Numbered from the stretch's first letter, positions 12,261 to 25,639 are shown. The stretch is 64,000 nt of DNA from Antedon mediterranea (GCF_964355755.1 NC_092676.1:22364288-22428287); one strand, 5' to 3'. The notes: a model not told the origin generated them from the sequence alone. Numbers and translations: made by a program.

Positions 12261-13035
12261 GTATGATTGTAAATCCATGCTGTTTCTGTATCCTAGTTCT
12301 ACAGTATGATGTTAATGGTTGAGTAAAATATCTTTCTCAGTTTTAAAATAATATTCCTTAGTTTACTGGTGGTATATAATGTACTGTACTGTACTATGTC
12401 AAATCCTTCATTATAATAGATGATTATAGTTACTGTACTGTTTCAACAGTAAAGGTAAAAGTGATAGATCATGTTTATTAGGAGTTTCTTAGTAAACCCC
12501 CAAATACACTTTCTTCCTTTGGATATATTGACCTCTCTACCTGTAAGTTTATTGTTTGACCTATTTCTCAGGCTCTCTAGAGGCCCTGGTATGTAATCAA
12601 GGTCAGGCGTGAGAAAACACACTCCATGTAACAGACAATTAGGGAACCTCCTACTTGGTATATCTGAAAACTGCTATTTTAGTTTAATTTGTCATGATTG
12701 GCGTCAAGGGGAAATAAGAATTACCTACTTGGTGTATGTTTAAAGACACTATATCCCTGAAATTTTTGACATTTTGTCAAAATATTACTTTAAAAACATT
12801 AACACTTAAGTCCAGTTGAATAGATTTGTCTATCTAAGCGTAATAATAATATACTCCCTGGCATGATAATAATGATAATATCCATATTGGTATTAAAGCA
12901 GGTCATTTCTTGTCTTAAATGTACACTATGGTGTAATTATGATATTAAAAAAGAGAAAAACAATGTATTGTACAGTTAGGCTAGTTTGTAATCCCTACTC
13001 CTGGCCGGTAATAGCGGTAACATACGTTTATTGTA

Positions 13036-13125
13036 TCCTAGCTGTAGGTACTGTACAGCTAAACTTAGCTATAGGTACTGTACAGCTAAACTTAGCTATA
13101 GGTACTGTACAGCTAAACCTAGCAT
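13036..13125. repeat. 27-bp tandem repeat, three copies
   Basis: Three copies of CTATAGGTACTGTACAGCTAAACTTAG. Each includes the palindrome GTACTGTAC. The plus open frame 12939-13208 passes through it and has no recognisable family. Confidence 0.88.
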
Positions 13126-14952
13126 TGCAGAATTATTTGACAGTTCTTTCATTTGTTTATCTTCTCCATGATCAACTCTATTGTACCAAAAAAACAGAAG
13201 CAAAATGAAAATATAAATAGTAGTGTACCAGTATTTATAGCAGGTAGGCTGCTTAATTATTATTACTGTGAGTAAAAATAATTATCCCAGTAGGCCCATA
13301 CTGTATGTAAGATTTATTCCTACAAAAACTGTAGTTTTTTACTCTAAAATAGGCCAGAAAATGTAGAGAAAGTACCTTTTTAAAGAAAAATTTAAAAGCG
13401 ATAGTGTACAGTATGAGGAACATGTCAAAGAATATAAAAACGATTCCAATAATAGTCTGATTTCTAAATGTGCTTTATCACAGATACTGTAGTGCAGGGG
13501 ACATTTTTTTGTATCAAATTCAAATACCAAAGTAGCTTTCTACAATATGATTGATTATATATAAAAGGATGAAATATTAACTGTACACTATATACTGTAT
13601 TTGTCCTGCTTTCTACAAAAATGTTAAAGACAAGATTTTCCCAATCTTCCAACCCAAACAACACATAATTACTTAACAAAACAATTTCACTAACCCAAAC
13701 ATACTTCCCAAAAAGGATTTGTTTTGCATTAATATTGAAAAAAAAAATTCTTTTCACACAAAAAAGTTTGTTCACACTATAAGACACAATGACCTACTAT
13801 AGTTGATTGGCGAGGATAGCACAGAACAGATGGCATTGGCAGAAGCATGATGAGGGCTACTGTACATCAGACAGGGGATGATAGAGCTAAACTGAAAAAA
13901 AATGAAAAGTTGACCAATCACAAGAGACAAGTAAAATAATCCATCGCATCGTGAATGGTCAAATTGTTTGCAGTGGACTTCAGTCGTTTTGTTGCGCAAT
14001 TTAGTCGAAGGTTATTTCTCCATTATTTACCGTACTTTAGATGGATAGGCCTATGATTTACTATTAGACACAGGAGCTTTCATTGTATGTTCAATGATCA
14101 TCTCCAGAAAAGATAATTCACTTTTCAAAAAGTAACTAAATCTATCGGTCAATTAAGAAATTATCTGACAGGTCTATTGAGCATGTAATTTGATGACCAG
14201 CATGGGTCTCTCCACCCACTGATTCTAGATCCATGTCAACTAAAGTTCATGCAATATCTCACTCATGTGGACACAATTCATACATCACTTGGCAGTACTG
14301 TATTACACCTTTAGTGTGAAAAGGCTATTAATTTACAATCATTCCCTAGTGTTATTCATTTTATTCAATCTTTTATTTCGGAATCTCTGGTTCATAGAAA
14401 GTAAAAATTATATAGTAGTAAGAAAACCTTACAATCCTTAGAATATTTACTGGACAAAAACAATGCTGTCTTTGAAAATGTATTGGTATACTGTAGTAAC
14501 AATTGCTTTGTTAACCTACTGTATGTTGTACTGTACAATGATGTTAAGAAAACAATATAAAACAAAAATGTTGGTTTTTGATACTGTACTGAAACTTGGT
14601 TTTACTGTACAGCTACAAAAGGGGTGAAACAGTAATCAAATAAAAGATATACTGTACGGGTGGATAGAAAAGTTTTATAAATTTAAATATTTTTTATATA
14701 GAAGCTTAGTCTGATATCCATCTAGAGTACTGGAAAAAAAATCAATACCCGCTCAATTGCTGTTTTATTGATGTATGTAACTGTAGAAATCTTCTCTGTT
14801 AATATCCACCAATAAACAATTGAGTTGTTTGTTGTGCTGGGTGGCAGTTGATGAGGATACCCTACTTTCAGCCAGCCTTAACTTCAACACATTACCCACT
14901 ATAGGCTCCTCTGGATTCCACTATAACTACTGTACCTTAAAGACTTCTCATA
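13126..14952. other. No gene seen
   Basis: AT-rich. ACTGTACAGTA-type palindromic words are frequent here (13385, 13580, 14530, 14590). Short frames at 13339-13999 have no recognisable content. Confidence 0.45.
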
Positions 14953-15804
14953 GGCCCTGTTTCTGCTGCCAATCCCAAATATACCGTATAAATATACCGT
15001 ATAAATATACCGTATATGAAATTCGTGCACCGTTTCCGCTGCACATACTTCGTGGGTGGGCTATAAAAAAAGTTGGCTTTCATATACCCAAAATGCATTT
15101 TGTGAGACGGAAGTATGGATTGACCTAGAGTCTCGTGTAGTGAGGTTACATGACAAAAACAAAACAATGATGGTTTCTCAAAACGTCTTAGCATTGCTTT
15201 CTATTTTAAATCTAATGATCAGAAGTGGCAACGAATTTACATCGCACAAACAATCTAGAAATGTAGAATGGGCATTGACTACATTTATGCAAAGAAGACG
15301 ACGGCGTTTGCCAATAACTTTGGCGTTATTAAGTCTACAAATTCTGCTTTTATTTTGTTTGAGATACTTTTGTAAGTCTCGGTATCTCTTCTGTTGCCAT
15401 GTAGTCTCCCCCCAACCTTCGCTTCTCCCCACAATTGAATTGCAAAAATAGTTATTTCTTCAGTCCACAGTGATATTTTGATCTGTTGCTTGCTTATTAT
15501 ACACGTGTGTGTCAATGCAGCAGAAAAACCAAACAAACGCGTCACGCTCTGTTAGTTTTTGACCTCGTGTCATGGGCCGGGTCACATATACGGTATATTT
15601 TGAGTGCAGCAGAAACGGGGTTCGAAATATACGGTATATTTTGGAATATACCGTATAATATCCACAAACGATGGGGATATTTATGCGGTATATATACCGC
15701 ATATATATACGGTATATTTTTTATGAGACCCATTTCTGCTGCCAAAAAATATACCGTATATAAAAATATACCGTATATATATTTTTGGCAGCAGAAACGG
15801 GGCC
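14953..15804. mobile_element. Inverted-repeat element filled with ATACGGTATA motifs
   Basis: TIRs GGCCCTGTTTCTGCTGCC (14953-14970) and its near-complement (15787-15804), flanked by ATA on both sides. The interior carries at least twelve copies of TATACCGTATA or ATACGGTATATTTT in clusters at each end and internal copies of the TIR word GCAGAAACGGGG. Open frames of 80-131 aa in several frames through here look repeat-derived and match no family I know. Confidence 0.75.
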
Positions 15805-16491
15805 ATAGATAGATACTTGTTGTACTGCAATTACCTAGAGTGTACTGTAGTAGATTTTTCATAATAATTGAACCTTTTAAAACTCGGCTTTCTGGTAATT
15901 ATACATAAAATTATACCAAAATAAGATGTATGTTTTTCCTATGTTTTTTGCGATAAAAGTTATTTTCATTTTTTTTCTTAATAATTAAAAAAAAATTCTA
16001 ATTTGTTGTTTTAATATTTTTGAAATTTTTGTTCTTTTCAGATTGTAAATATGAGAAAACATAAGTGTATTTCTGAATTTATCTTGTAGTTTCACTAAAC
16101 TACTGTATGTTTAAACAGTTTACAGTCAAGAAATACATTTTATAATTACCATTTCATGGGAATGGTTCTTGTTCATTACAGAATTTGACCATAACATTCT
16201 TCTGTGAACGAAACAATAGTAGTAAATCGAACAATAATGTATGGAAACATTTGATTAAAGTTTTGGAGCACAAACGGCAAGTCCAATTAACCTAATAAAA
16301 GTGTGAAGGTTACAAGGAAATTTAATAATTTTCATATATCTTAAGTTATTAAAAAATAGGAATAAAAAAATGTGTTTATACTGTACTATATGAAAGTTTA
16401 TTGGACAAACTTCTTCCATATGTACAGATCGGTGTTCTTATAATTTTCAAACGGACTGGTTGATCTATCAAGCCTAAAACAATCTCACTAT

Positions 16492-16670
16492 CACTTCAAC
16501 CCAGTCAAATCCCAACACAGGACACACTAGGTTGCCTAATATGTCTGGTTTTCCAGAAATTATAGTAAATTTTGAATTTGTTTTTAATGGTATACAAGAA
16601 TTTGTAACCTTTTTGAACTGAAGTTTTTCTATAAGATTCCAGTTTTTATAGAATTGACTGTATTTCAACT
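16492..16670. repeat. Degenerate relative of the 7185-7452 element
   Basis: Shares CAGGACACACTAGGTTG, TATGTCTGGTTTTCCAGAAA and a GAATTGACTGTA end with the Tigger-like candidate. Similarity was judged by eye. Confidence 0.35.
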
Positions 16671-16983
16671 CAGTTGTACTGTACTCTTCTGTGTTCTAAA
16701 CAGTATCATCCCCTTCCCCAACTTCCTCCAATCATCTCTCCACCTTCAACAGTACTTTCTCGATACATTAAACTTTCTTTCTCGCGCTTCACATCATCCT
16801 CCATACAAAAAGCACTGACTTGATAATATATACGACAGCTCAGCCTTTACCTGTGTTTCTCATGGGGAATGATGATGCAGTATTTTTACACGACAGCTGA
16901 ATTCTCACGCACAATTAACAAATCAGTTTTCTTCCCACAGTAATTATGCAGAGAATTCTAAGTAAATGTGAAGTAGATTATAG

Positions 16984-17011
16984 CATGGAGGTATACAGTA
17001 ATACCTCCATG
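16984..17011. repeat. 11-bp-stem hairpin CATGGAGGTAT
   Basis: CATGGAGGTAT-ACAGTA-ATACCTCCATG, with the same CATGGAG start as the hairpin at 48694. Probably the core of a related foldback repeat. Confidence 0.65.
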
Positions 17012-18042
17012 ATTATAGTATGTTTTATCTGCTAGCTATGCAAGTTCACTATACCTTTAAAAGCTACAGCTACAATAATGCTATTTCCATTTCAAATTCA
17101 AGCCAAGATAAACAAATTGGATCTCTAAACTGTCATGCAAGATTCTTTACTTTTTGCTTGCTACTAAAAAAATTCTATACTACAGTATACTGACTCTACA
17201 GTACAACGCATAGATACTGTATTAATCAAATTATAGACTAATTAATATAATTAGAAATAAGTCAAAAACACAACTAAAATACACAAACCAAGAGTGGTGT
17301 TGGTATGAATGCTAGCTTACCTGGATAAACCGACAATAACCCTTTCTCCTCGAGCGAGATATAACTCGAAAAGCAATTTTCATTTAATCATCTCTCTCCA
17401 CAAATGGTATAGTCAATGAACTATGCCCTCAGGTACAAACCACTATCATCATTTCTTTTCGAGAGTAAACTTGTCTTCAAGAGAGCTTGCACAGTGAGCA
17501 ACCATGAAGAGGGGACCTGCATATACTGTGTGACTGCACTAATCGGGAAATAAGATATGCCGGATTGAAGTCACTATAGTTGACCATAATACTGAATGTT
17601 CTCTTCTCATTTGGAAAAGGGCCAATAACAGTTTATCCAGGTAAAAGGTAGCTATGATTATCATTCTCTGTCAAGTGCACTGATAAATTTATTAATGTTT
17701 ATTACATTTTATAAAATATAGAATTTTAAAACTTTAAAGTACACTTATTTAAACTCCAGAGAATTCTTTTCTAAATAACATATTGTGTGCTCTTATAATC
17801 TTGTATCATTCCAACCATATTAATAACAGTTTTATCTTTATCTATTTACATTATACAGCTCTATAGCTACCCTGGGATATTAAAGTGATCACTCAGTATA
17901 CAATACTTCATACAGTACTCTAAATACTATACTGTAGTTTATTACTACAGTACAGTATCTTCTCCATTTTTATCAATAAAAATATTTGAAATGGAAGGAA
18001 TTATTATTAGTGCAATATAAACTAGTCACTATTATACAGATA

Positions 18043-18305
18043 TTGACTGCTTAGAGGTTAAATATAAGATTTGACATCCCCGAGGGAATGATATTATGTT
18101 CGAGTGAAATATATAATTCCCAAGAACTTAATATCATTCCCGAGGGGATGTCTAATCTTTTATATTTTACCGATATAAAAGGCGATGTCTGTTATATTAC
18201 ATAGCCAACAACAAGTAGAATATCTGCTGGGTCGGATAGCTATGGTAGGCCTCCTTTTTGAACCAATCAAGTTCGCGTATTTACATAGGCTATGTAATAT
18301 AAAAC
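18043..18305 (+). repeat. Dispersed repeat B, short copy
   Basis: Contains GACTGCTTAGAGGTTAAATA, mirrored CATCCCCGAGGGAATGATAT / ATATCATTCCCGAGGGGATG and an end TACATAGGCTATGTAATAT. The same family occurs in reverse orientation at 45697-46615. Confidence 0.75.
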
Positions 18306-18779
18306 AAAATCATACAAACTAACTGTATGATGGCGAAACGGCTCTGAGCATCTACTTGCTAAACATAGGGGCAACACAAAGTAACTGTATGGCCACTATA
18401 CATAATAAGGGTTGGTTATACAGTAGTGTTAAAACATACGGCAGGTACAATATACCCCCCTCTCATTTGTTTCACTGGAAAGTGGCCCCTTAACACTGTC
18501 CACTGGGTATCCCAAAGGAGGGGTTCACTGCTATTTTTCTGTTAGAAATTTTGTCTTACTGTATGTACACAAAGAATCATGTCAACCATATACAACTAAA
18601 AATAATACAGTTAGTTTACTATTATTGTTTATTTGTTTATGCTGTATAAACACAAATGAATGTCAAATAACAATGAATGAACTGTCAATTCAGACTTGCT
18701 TTATGTGGCCTAAAGCAAAAATGCAGTTTTATTCAAAAAAAATTCTGTCTATTCTGATGATAGTGCTCTATGCACGGTT

Positions 18780-19090
18780 TCTTTTTTTTTTTTTCAAATT
18801 CACACACGCCAATGCTCTATTGATTGATCCTTAAAACTAACAAAAATCAACCAATAAATATCCCACCCCATTTTTTATACTCACATTACTGTATGTAAAC
18901 AAACGCTTTATGAAATGAGGGCCTTTTTTAAATTCACACACACACCAATGCTCCATGGATTTCTTAAAGCAACACAAATCAACCAATGAATACCGCACCC
19001 CATTTTTTATACTCGCACTATGTAAACAAACTCTTTATGAAATAGGCCTCATTTTTTTCAAATTCATACACCAATGGTCTATGGATTGGG
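18780..19090. repeat. About 120-bp tandem repeat, 2.5 copies
   Basis: Repeated order: TTCAAATTCACACAC, CCAATGCTC(T/C)AT, AATCAACCAAT, CACCCCATTTTTTATACTC, ATGTAAACAAAC, TTTATGAAAT. Diverged copies. Confidence 0.8.
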
Positions 19091-19094
19091 ACTT

Positions 19095-21425
19095 TCTTAA
19101 CTAACATGCTGTGTTGTAACGCTCAGTACGATCGAGAAAAATAGGCGCTTTCACTGACTGGGTTATTGATTTGATCATACAGTAATCGTATTGCGTTGCA
19201 GTTTATCCATAATTTAGGGCCAAATTATAACTTTGGATAGTTTGAGTAGTACAGTATGTTTTTTCTTAGTATTTATCTTAATTTCTATCTGTAATTGGGT
19301 CAAATTTTAAACAAAATTATGGACGTTCTCGGCAATTAAAAGTTAATACCATACTGTATCAATGCCAGTGTTTCTTACACAGTACTGTATAGTAGGACTT
19401 TCACAGCATGCATGCAATTTTAATATATTTAAAATGCTTATAATGTATGTAATAGTAGTTAGAAAAGTCTGTGGGAATGGGTATTAAAAGAGCTAAGGGT
19501 GAAAAATTCCATTAAAATATTCAAAACTTTAGTCTAGAAGAGTATTTTAGATGTTTGTACAATTTGTATAATTTTTTTTCTTGTAAAAAATAATCCAAAT
19601 GTCACACTACCAAAAAACTACATGCTAACCTTGTGAATGTCATGACTCAACTAATTCTCGAAGTTTGTTTTTCTCACGGTTCAAAATTTAAGGGTCAGCC
19701 AAATAAGATATGGGTTCCGATGTTAGGGGCAGCTAAATATTACAGGGGGTTTCAAATTTACAGATCAGCCAAAAATTGTATGGTATTGACAATGCACAAA
19801 AAGAAGTGGGTTCCTACAGTACGTACACAATTTCTTTTAAATCTTTCAGAGGAAAATCTCCCTTTGGTTGAATCAACAATTTTAAAGTCTTAAAATCATG
19901 AGAATTGGGGGGGGGGGGGAAGTCTATCATCAAGCAGCCTTTAGTTAACCCTTAGCAATGACAAAGATATACAATACCTCAATGACAATTGTTCCTTTTG
20001 GTTACAGTACACAGGAGTATTGCTATTCTAGATGAAGTCTCAATTTGTAATTAATAAAGTGGAACTTAATCATTTTAAATAAAGACAATGATTTGTGTAA
20101 TGTCCAATTTGACCATGCCTAGGGATTGCTGAGAGTTTGTTGGCACATACTGTAAAGGCTAACAAGACTGGGAAAACTTTCAAAGCCACATCAATACAAT
20201 ATTGTGTTATAGTAAGAACAGAAACATTTGTGCTGGTTAAGCTGTCTAGAAAACATACCCTTCTTTGGGACACCTTATTAAGGGTCCTGAAAACTCCTTT
20301 TTGGTACAATCCTATGGGTATTGAAGGTAAAATGTCCACTAGTCTGGCCCAATACTACATGTATAATTGTCTAGAGTAAAACGTACTGTAAAACACCTCC
20401 TTTTGGACACCCTAGTGTTCTGAAAAATCCCCTCCCTTACCAAATACATTTATGAAACATAAGTTCATTTTTACATTTTGATTAAAATATAAATAATAAA
20501 GTACCATACCTTTTAACTCAATTTTTTTCATTTTTATTAGCTATAAAACATAACATTTACTATTGTACTATCAAATATAAATAAAGTAACTGACTGACAA
20601 TAGTAAACTGATAAACTGTACTGTAAATAAGCACAGAAATGTACAGTATATATTCAACTGTACTACAAGTCAACAACATTGGACTGCCTATATTAATTAA
20701 GTGATACTAGTACTGCCTAGATTACTTACTATACACTAATTTCCAAACAAAACTGCAAAATTTATCCACAAAATTGTTCAGTTTATAACATACTGTATTT
20801 CTGTTGACTTTGATTTTCCAGTTATACACATAACGCAATATTAAATTGTCATGGCCTCATACCGCCATTTTTCCCACGCTGTGAAGTAAGGCACACAATT
20901 GTGTAGTGAAAAAGCAAGCTCGTGGGAACTCTTTTACACTTGATTAATCAACTAAAGGGATATCAGCTCTTGTGTGTATCAAGCATCCTCCTACTGCTAA
21001 GCCTCTAATAATGTTTAGAATTTTGGAACTGAAAACAAGGGGAATCCAAGATCTCTTGTTTTGAGATAATTCTTGAGAGTTTTATTGAATGTAATATTTA
21101 TATCATTTTGTACAGTAGTTTTTCTACAAATATTGTGAATATTAATTATTACAAGAGTAATTTTTAAAGAAAAATCTTAAATCACATTTCTTTACTTTTC
21201 AACCAAATAACTAGTCAATCATACAGTTGTCTGTTGGAATTCACTTGTTTATGTAAATATATTACTGTTTTTGTTTATGTGTTTAATGCAATACTTTTAA
21301 TATAACTTTTAGATTATTTATATTTTAGACTATAAAAGAAACCCAATGGAAATAAGCTAATAAGCCCGTTTGGGCTATCCTGGAAATTTTTTTATACAGT
21401 AAATGTATTTATTTGTAATATTATT
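19095..21425. other. No gene seen
   Basis: AT-rich. A G-run is at 19909-19919 and weak copies of repeat D at 20250-20440. The open frames at 19633-19893 and 20070-20379 overlap those repeats and match no family I know. Confidence 0.45.
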
Positions 21426-22149
21426 CAGGGGCGGTTGCAGGACTATTTTAAGGGGGTTGCCCAAGAGTCCAGGGTCATAATAGAAACCAAGTATTTGCGC
21501 CACAGGCCCCCCATGGTGAAATGACACTCTAATATCTATCAGCAGTATTTATCCCGCCTATTTTTTCTGCCGGTAAAACAAACGCGACTAAGGATAACAT
21601 TTTTTGCGTTCAATACGAACGTCAGAGGAAGTCCCCGACGAAGGTACTTCCGGTAAGGTAATATTATTCTAGCAATTATAATCAATTAATACAAATTAAT
21701 TACTAGGCCTATTATCAATTAATAATTTTTAAAGCTGCTGCTATAAATATATTGAGCAAAACGTTGAATTGTATTATTTTGAAATAAATGCTAAATAAGT
21801 CAGTAAAACCACAATTTCCAAATTCATTTTCATTTATCCACTATACTGTACAACTGGACGTTCGTAATTACTACGGAAATTCGGCCTAATTTTACGGACG
21901 TAGAGAAATGAAAATAAATCCACTGACCGCCGTTAAATTGTGCGCCGTTAATTTTACTCTGCAGTCAGTCAATTTACATAATATAGACTCTTCCAACCCT
22001 GGACTTCTATAACGACATTAATGGTTAATATATATTGAAATGAAATGGGATCTAATTTAAATTTTAATTTAGTGGTAGAAAAAAACATTTAGTATGAAAT
22101 TAAGGGTGTTGCCCGGCCAACTGGGGCAACACCCCTGCGTCCGCCCCTG
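21426..22149. mobile_element. hAT-like non-autonomous DNA transposon
   Basis: Starts CAGGGGCGGTTGCAGG and ends CCTGCGTCCGCCCCTG. CAGGGGCGG ends are common in hAT elements. TTATT flanks both sides (21421-21425; 22150-22154); a full 8-bp hAT duplication is not clear. Subterminal GGGGGTTGCCC / GGGTGTTGCCC copies are present. The interior is AT-rich without an open transposase frame. Confidence 0.75.
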
Positions 22150-22337
22150 TTATTAGTAATTTATGTTATCAATTTGTTTGTATTTTTTCTGATCATTTTC
22201 CTAATAAATTCAAATCAAACACTATTATAAAACATTTTTTGTTTTACTATAAAATATAAAATTAGTAAAATGTACAGGTGAGATTTTTAAATGATTGTTT
22301 TCATTATGTAACATATCATTTTTACAATTACAGTTAG

Positions 22338-22472
22338 CTTTTCTACAAATATAATTGTGACTGTTATTATATGATGAAAGCTGCTGTTTTAGGCCTACTG
22401 TACTACTTTTCTACAAATATAATTGTGACTGTTATTATATGATGAAAGCTGCTGTTTTAGGCCTACTGCACT
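22338..22472. repeat. 68-bp exact tandem duplication
   Basis: TTTTCTACAAATATAATTGT through GCTGTTTTAGGCCTACTG occurs twice in tandem (offset 68) with almost no difference, so the duplication is recent. A further TTTTCTACAAATAT word is near 21118. Confidence 0.9.
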
Positions 22473-23084
22473 TATCAGTAAAATTTAAAGCTAAGATTGC
22501 TTCATTTCAATCATCATGTTATATTCAACAATAAAATGGGTTTTTGATAATAAAGAAAAAAGGATAAATATTAATCCGAAAATGTTTATTATATCTACTT
22601 TGTTTGTTGTTTGTTTGTTTGTATTCAAATGCATACAATAGTTTTACAGTATAGTACTGTAGGCAAAATTTTTTTTAATATAAAGCAGTTGACTAATTAC
22701 AGAAGAAAAATTTTAACCAAACTACAACCAATTAGGAGAGCAAAATGGTTCTTGAGCCCTTCAGAGGTACAGTTACTGTACTGTATGAGGTGGAAATTTG
22801 GGGTAACTTGGCAAAACCCTAAAAAAACATGCACAAACCTCCTCCAAACCAATTTAAAAAGGCAGTTTATTGTCTCTAGTTGTGATCTAATCAATAATCA
22901 TTGGTTTAAAGGAGGTTTTAGCCAGGTTTTGCGCAGTTTGGCCAAGGTTTGCGCAGTTTTATATTTAAATATTTCATAAATGATAAAAAGATATGTCAGG
23001 TTGCAAAAAAAAAAGGCATTATTTTATTTTTAAAAGTTAAATTTTAGGGGAAAGGGGGGGGGGGGTGCCTAAATCTGCACATGT

Positions 23085-23530
23085 GTACTGATTTCAAATA
23101 AACAACCCTGCTTTAAATAAACACCCCCTCGAAAAATCCTTTCTTCCATTGAATGTCAATTGGGAAAATATCCAGTCCCTCAAAAAATGTTCATTTTTCT
23201 CATCGAATAAATGTCCCACAACAAGCATACACTGTACAGTGTAAACACTACAGTATACTGTATTATAACACATTGCATTATATTTATAGTTAGAAATTAT
23301 TGACTGCAGATAATATACAAACAATTTTTTTTATTTTATTTATAATCATATCACTTTTTCATTAATTAAATTGTATTGTAGTTTTTTCATATCAAGATGG
23401 GGCATTTATTTGGGTAGTAGGTATTTCATAAAGAAAAATCTCCCTGTTAAATAAACTCCTCCCTCGATTAAAAACACCTCCAAAAAAACCTCCTGAGCAA
23501 TAAATGCCTCATAGGGTTCGTTTGACTGCT
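23085..23530. repeat. Repeat with AAATAAACNCC motif
   Basis: Words such as AAATAAACACCCCCTCGAAAA and AAATAAACTCCTCCCTCGATT are repeated at both ends (23095-23135, 23445-23510), with AATAAATG(T/C)C also recurring. A possible degenerate element; no gene seen. Confidence 0.4.
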
Positions 23531-23534
23531 ATAT

Positions 23535-24673
23535 AAACCAAGAAAATGCAATGTAGTTACTTTGTATACAGGGTACCACTGTCTTTGAGGGGTTTTCAAA
23601 GTTGTTGTTACTTGGAGTTCTCTGTTTGGAAGGGAAATACCCTTGTCAGTTTACAGTATAAGGTGGTAGTAAGCTAGGCATTAAATAGACAACATAATTG
23701 TACTGTAGATTAGAGCATTGAGTTAAAACTCAATCAGCAGCACTATACAAGGGAAAGCTGGAAAATTATTTTATTTCTTTTAATTGTCATGAACGTACGG
23801 AAAAATAATTGTGCTAGTACTGGCTTACTGAAGTAATCAATTTGATGACATCACATGGCCGAAAAATTAAAAACAGACGAGGCAAAGATGCTACAGTATA
23901 AATATAATTATCTAATAACTTAAAATAAGACAAGCTTTGCTGGAGGATTGGTGGTAGGTGGTGAAAACTGAACATTTCAGACGAGACGAGCACCTCGTTT
24001 GCCTCATGCTGGCTACGACCCTGCATTAATGCACTATCGGGTGGGGGTAGGTGTGATGATCAAGAAGATGCTTCGTTGCATTTATGTTAATTATAGTATT
24101 ACTGTATTTTCAAATAAATCCATTTACACTGGGTTAAGATATCAATATTCAACTGTAACTGAGAATACTAAGAACCTTAACAATCTATATCCTTTTTTTT
24201 TAATGTTTTACTTTTTATATACTGTAGTAGCATGTAACAACTAGGAGTAATCAAATGAATAATTATGTTATGTGTTCTGCTGCACATATTTTCCTGCATT
24301 CCTCAAATCAAGATGCTCAAATGTTTTACTTTACAATTAGTAAGTAGTTTCACTTTGTGAAGAAGATAACTAACCCTCTGTCTGTGTGTTTTCAATGAAT
24401 AAATGAAGAAAAGCCAACTACACATCATGCCCAGTATAATACTGTATTATTTTTTATACCAAAAATGAATACAGAATGATTATTGTACTTTTTCCACCAG
24501 AGCCTTTATAGACTAGACAGAAATCTTACAGTATGTACAGTAAAGGCAATGATAATGATATGATGGTAAGGCTATCATTGGATGTTTTAAGTTAAATGAT
24601 TTTTTTTTTTTAAATTGACACTGTCAAGTATTGTTGTAATTTTATAACATGTCCATCCACGATTGATTTCTAG
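23535..24673. other. No gene seen
   Basis: AT-rich spacer upstream of the candidate exon at 24674. No convincing partner exon with phase 1 exit found. Confidence 0.4.
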
Positions 24674-24800
24674 GCGTGATACAACCACGATACAATGCTA
24701 ATCAACCCAGGGCAGCACCGGGCTGCTTGACCTCTCCCACCTCCACTGCAGGCCTACCACATACCCCATCACGCCCGTCCACCACAAACTTTTCCGATAA
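24674..24800 (+). other. Candidate internal exon of an unidentified gene
   Basis: 127 bases between TTTCTAG and GTAAGTG. Only one plus frame is open: 41 codons starting VIQPRYNANQPRAAPG and ending TTNFSD, entering in phase 1 and leaving in phase 2. Base composition is much richer in GC than the flanks. I do not recognise a family. Neighbouring exons could not be found with confidence; the next convincing gene start is 25745. Confidence 0.45.
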
Positions 24801-25634
24801 GTAAGTGCTTAAACTTCTAACTAACATATTACCACAAATATAGATTAAAATCCTGTTAAATCGATAGCATTAGTTAAAGCAGCTGTCATTTACGAAATCT
24901 AATGAGATTTTAGCCTACCTTGATTTGAAAAAATGTGCAAATCTCGGGATTTACTCTTTCTTTCTTCTGGCTACCAAAACAAAGCGAGTGAAGTGTCACT
25001 GTGTGAAAAAACATGCGCCCTCATTCCGACAAAAATCACAGCGATTCTGTGAGAGTTTCCCACGCTGCTTTTTGTTGATGTATCGAGGTCAGGGGAGGGA
25101 TCGCTCAGAAGTTGATGAAAGTTATTGAAAAGGGCGTGGTTAAATTGGAGTAGAGTGACATTATGCGATTTCGGCCGGCCGGCCTAAAAAAGAGGATATA
25201 TTTTACGAAAGTTTATCGACTGAACTTAGGCCTACAGTTAATAAACTAGCATAATAAATAATAGGTCATCACGTCGTGACGATTTTATAAAAATTAATAT
25301 TAAAATTTCTCTCACGCGTAGGCCTACACTGTGCTGTTGTGCACGTGTGTTTGCGTAGGCCCCATCGCATTTGTTCCCTATCGGGAAAGCCGCAATCCTT
25401 TAATGTCCTAATTAATAATTTTACGTAATGTCTATGAATTACTGAGTATTCATGGAGTAGGCCTACCAGGGAAAAAATAATGCACAGAGATACGACGCTT
25501 CTTGAGATCTGCTGTATACTATAGTATTATATTAATATTATATATATATATTTATTTATTTTTAATGACTGGGAGAATATGTGTTCTTCCCTCTCATAGG
25601 CGAAAAAGAAAAGACTAAACAAACCTGAAATTAA
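24801..25634. other. Upstream region of HSD17B12-like gene
   Basis: Contains a CGGCCGGCCGGCC run at 25173-25185, several CG-containing words and the CCAAT box at its end, consistent with promoter-proximal DNA. The plus frame at 24925-25128 (67 codons) has no recognised domain. Confidence 0.35.
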
Positions 25635-25639
25635 CCAAT
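25635..25639 (+). promoter_or_regulatory. CCAAT box upstream of the HSD17B12-like gene
   Basis: ACCAATCAGAGCG lies about 105 bases before the start codon, in a stretch richer in CG than the surroundings. It matches the NF-Y type CCAAT context. No TATA box is evident at a fitting distance. Functional use is inferred from position only. Confidence 0.4.

Larger units (their letters stand above)
15805..18042. other. No gene seen
   Basis: AT-rich spacer apart from the degenerate repeat at 16492-16670 and the hairpin at 16984. Confidence 0.45.

Noticed and set aside
15056-15862. Several open frames of 80-131 codons on both strands
   Set aside because: They fall inside the ATACGGTATA-rich inverted-repeat element and show no protein family signature.
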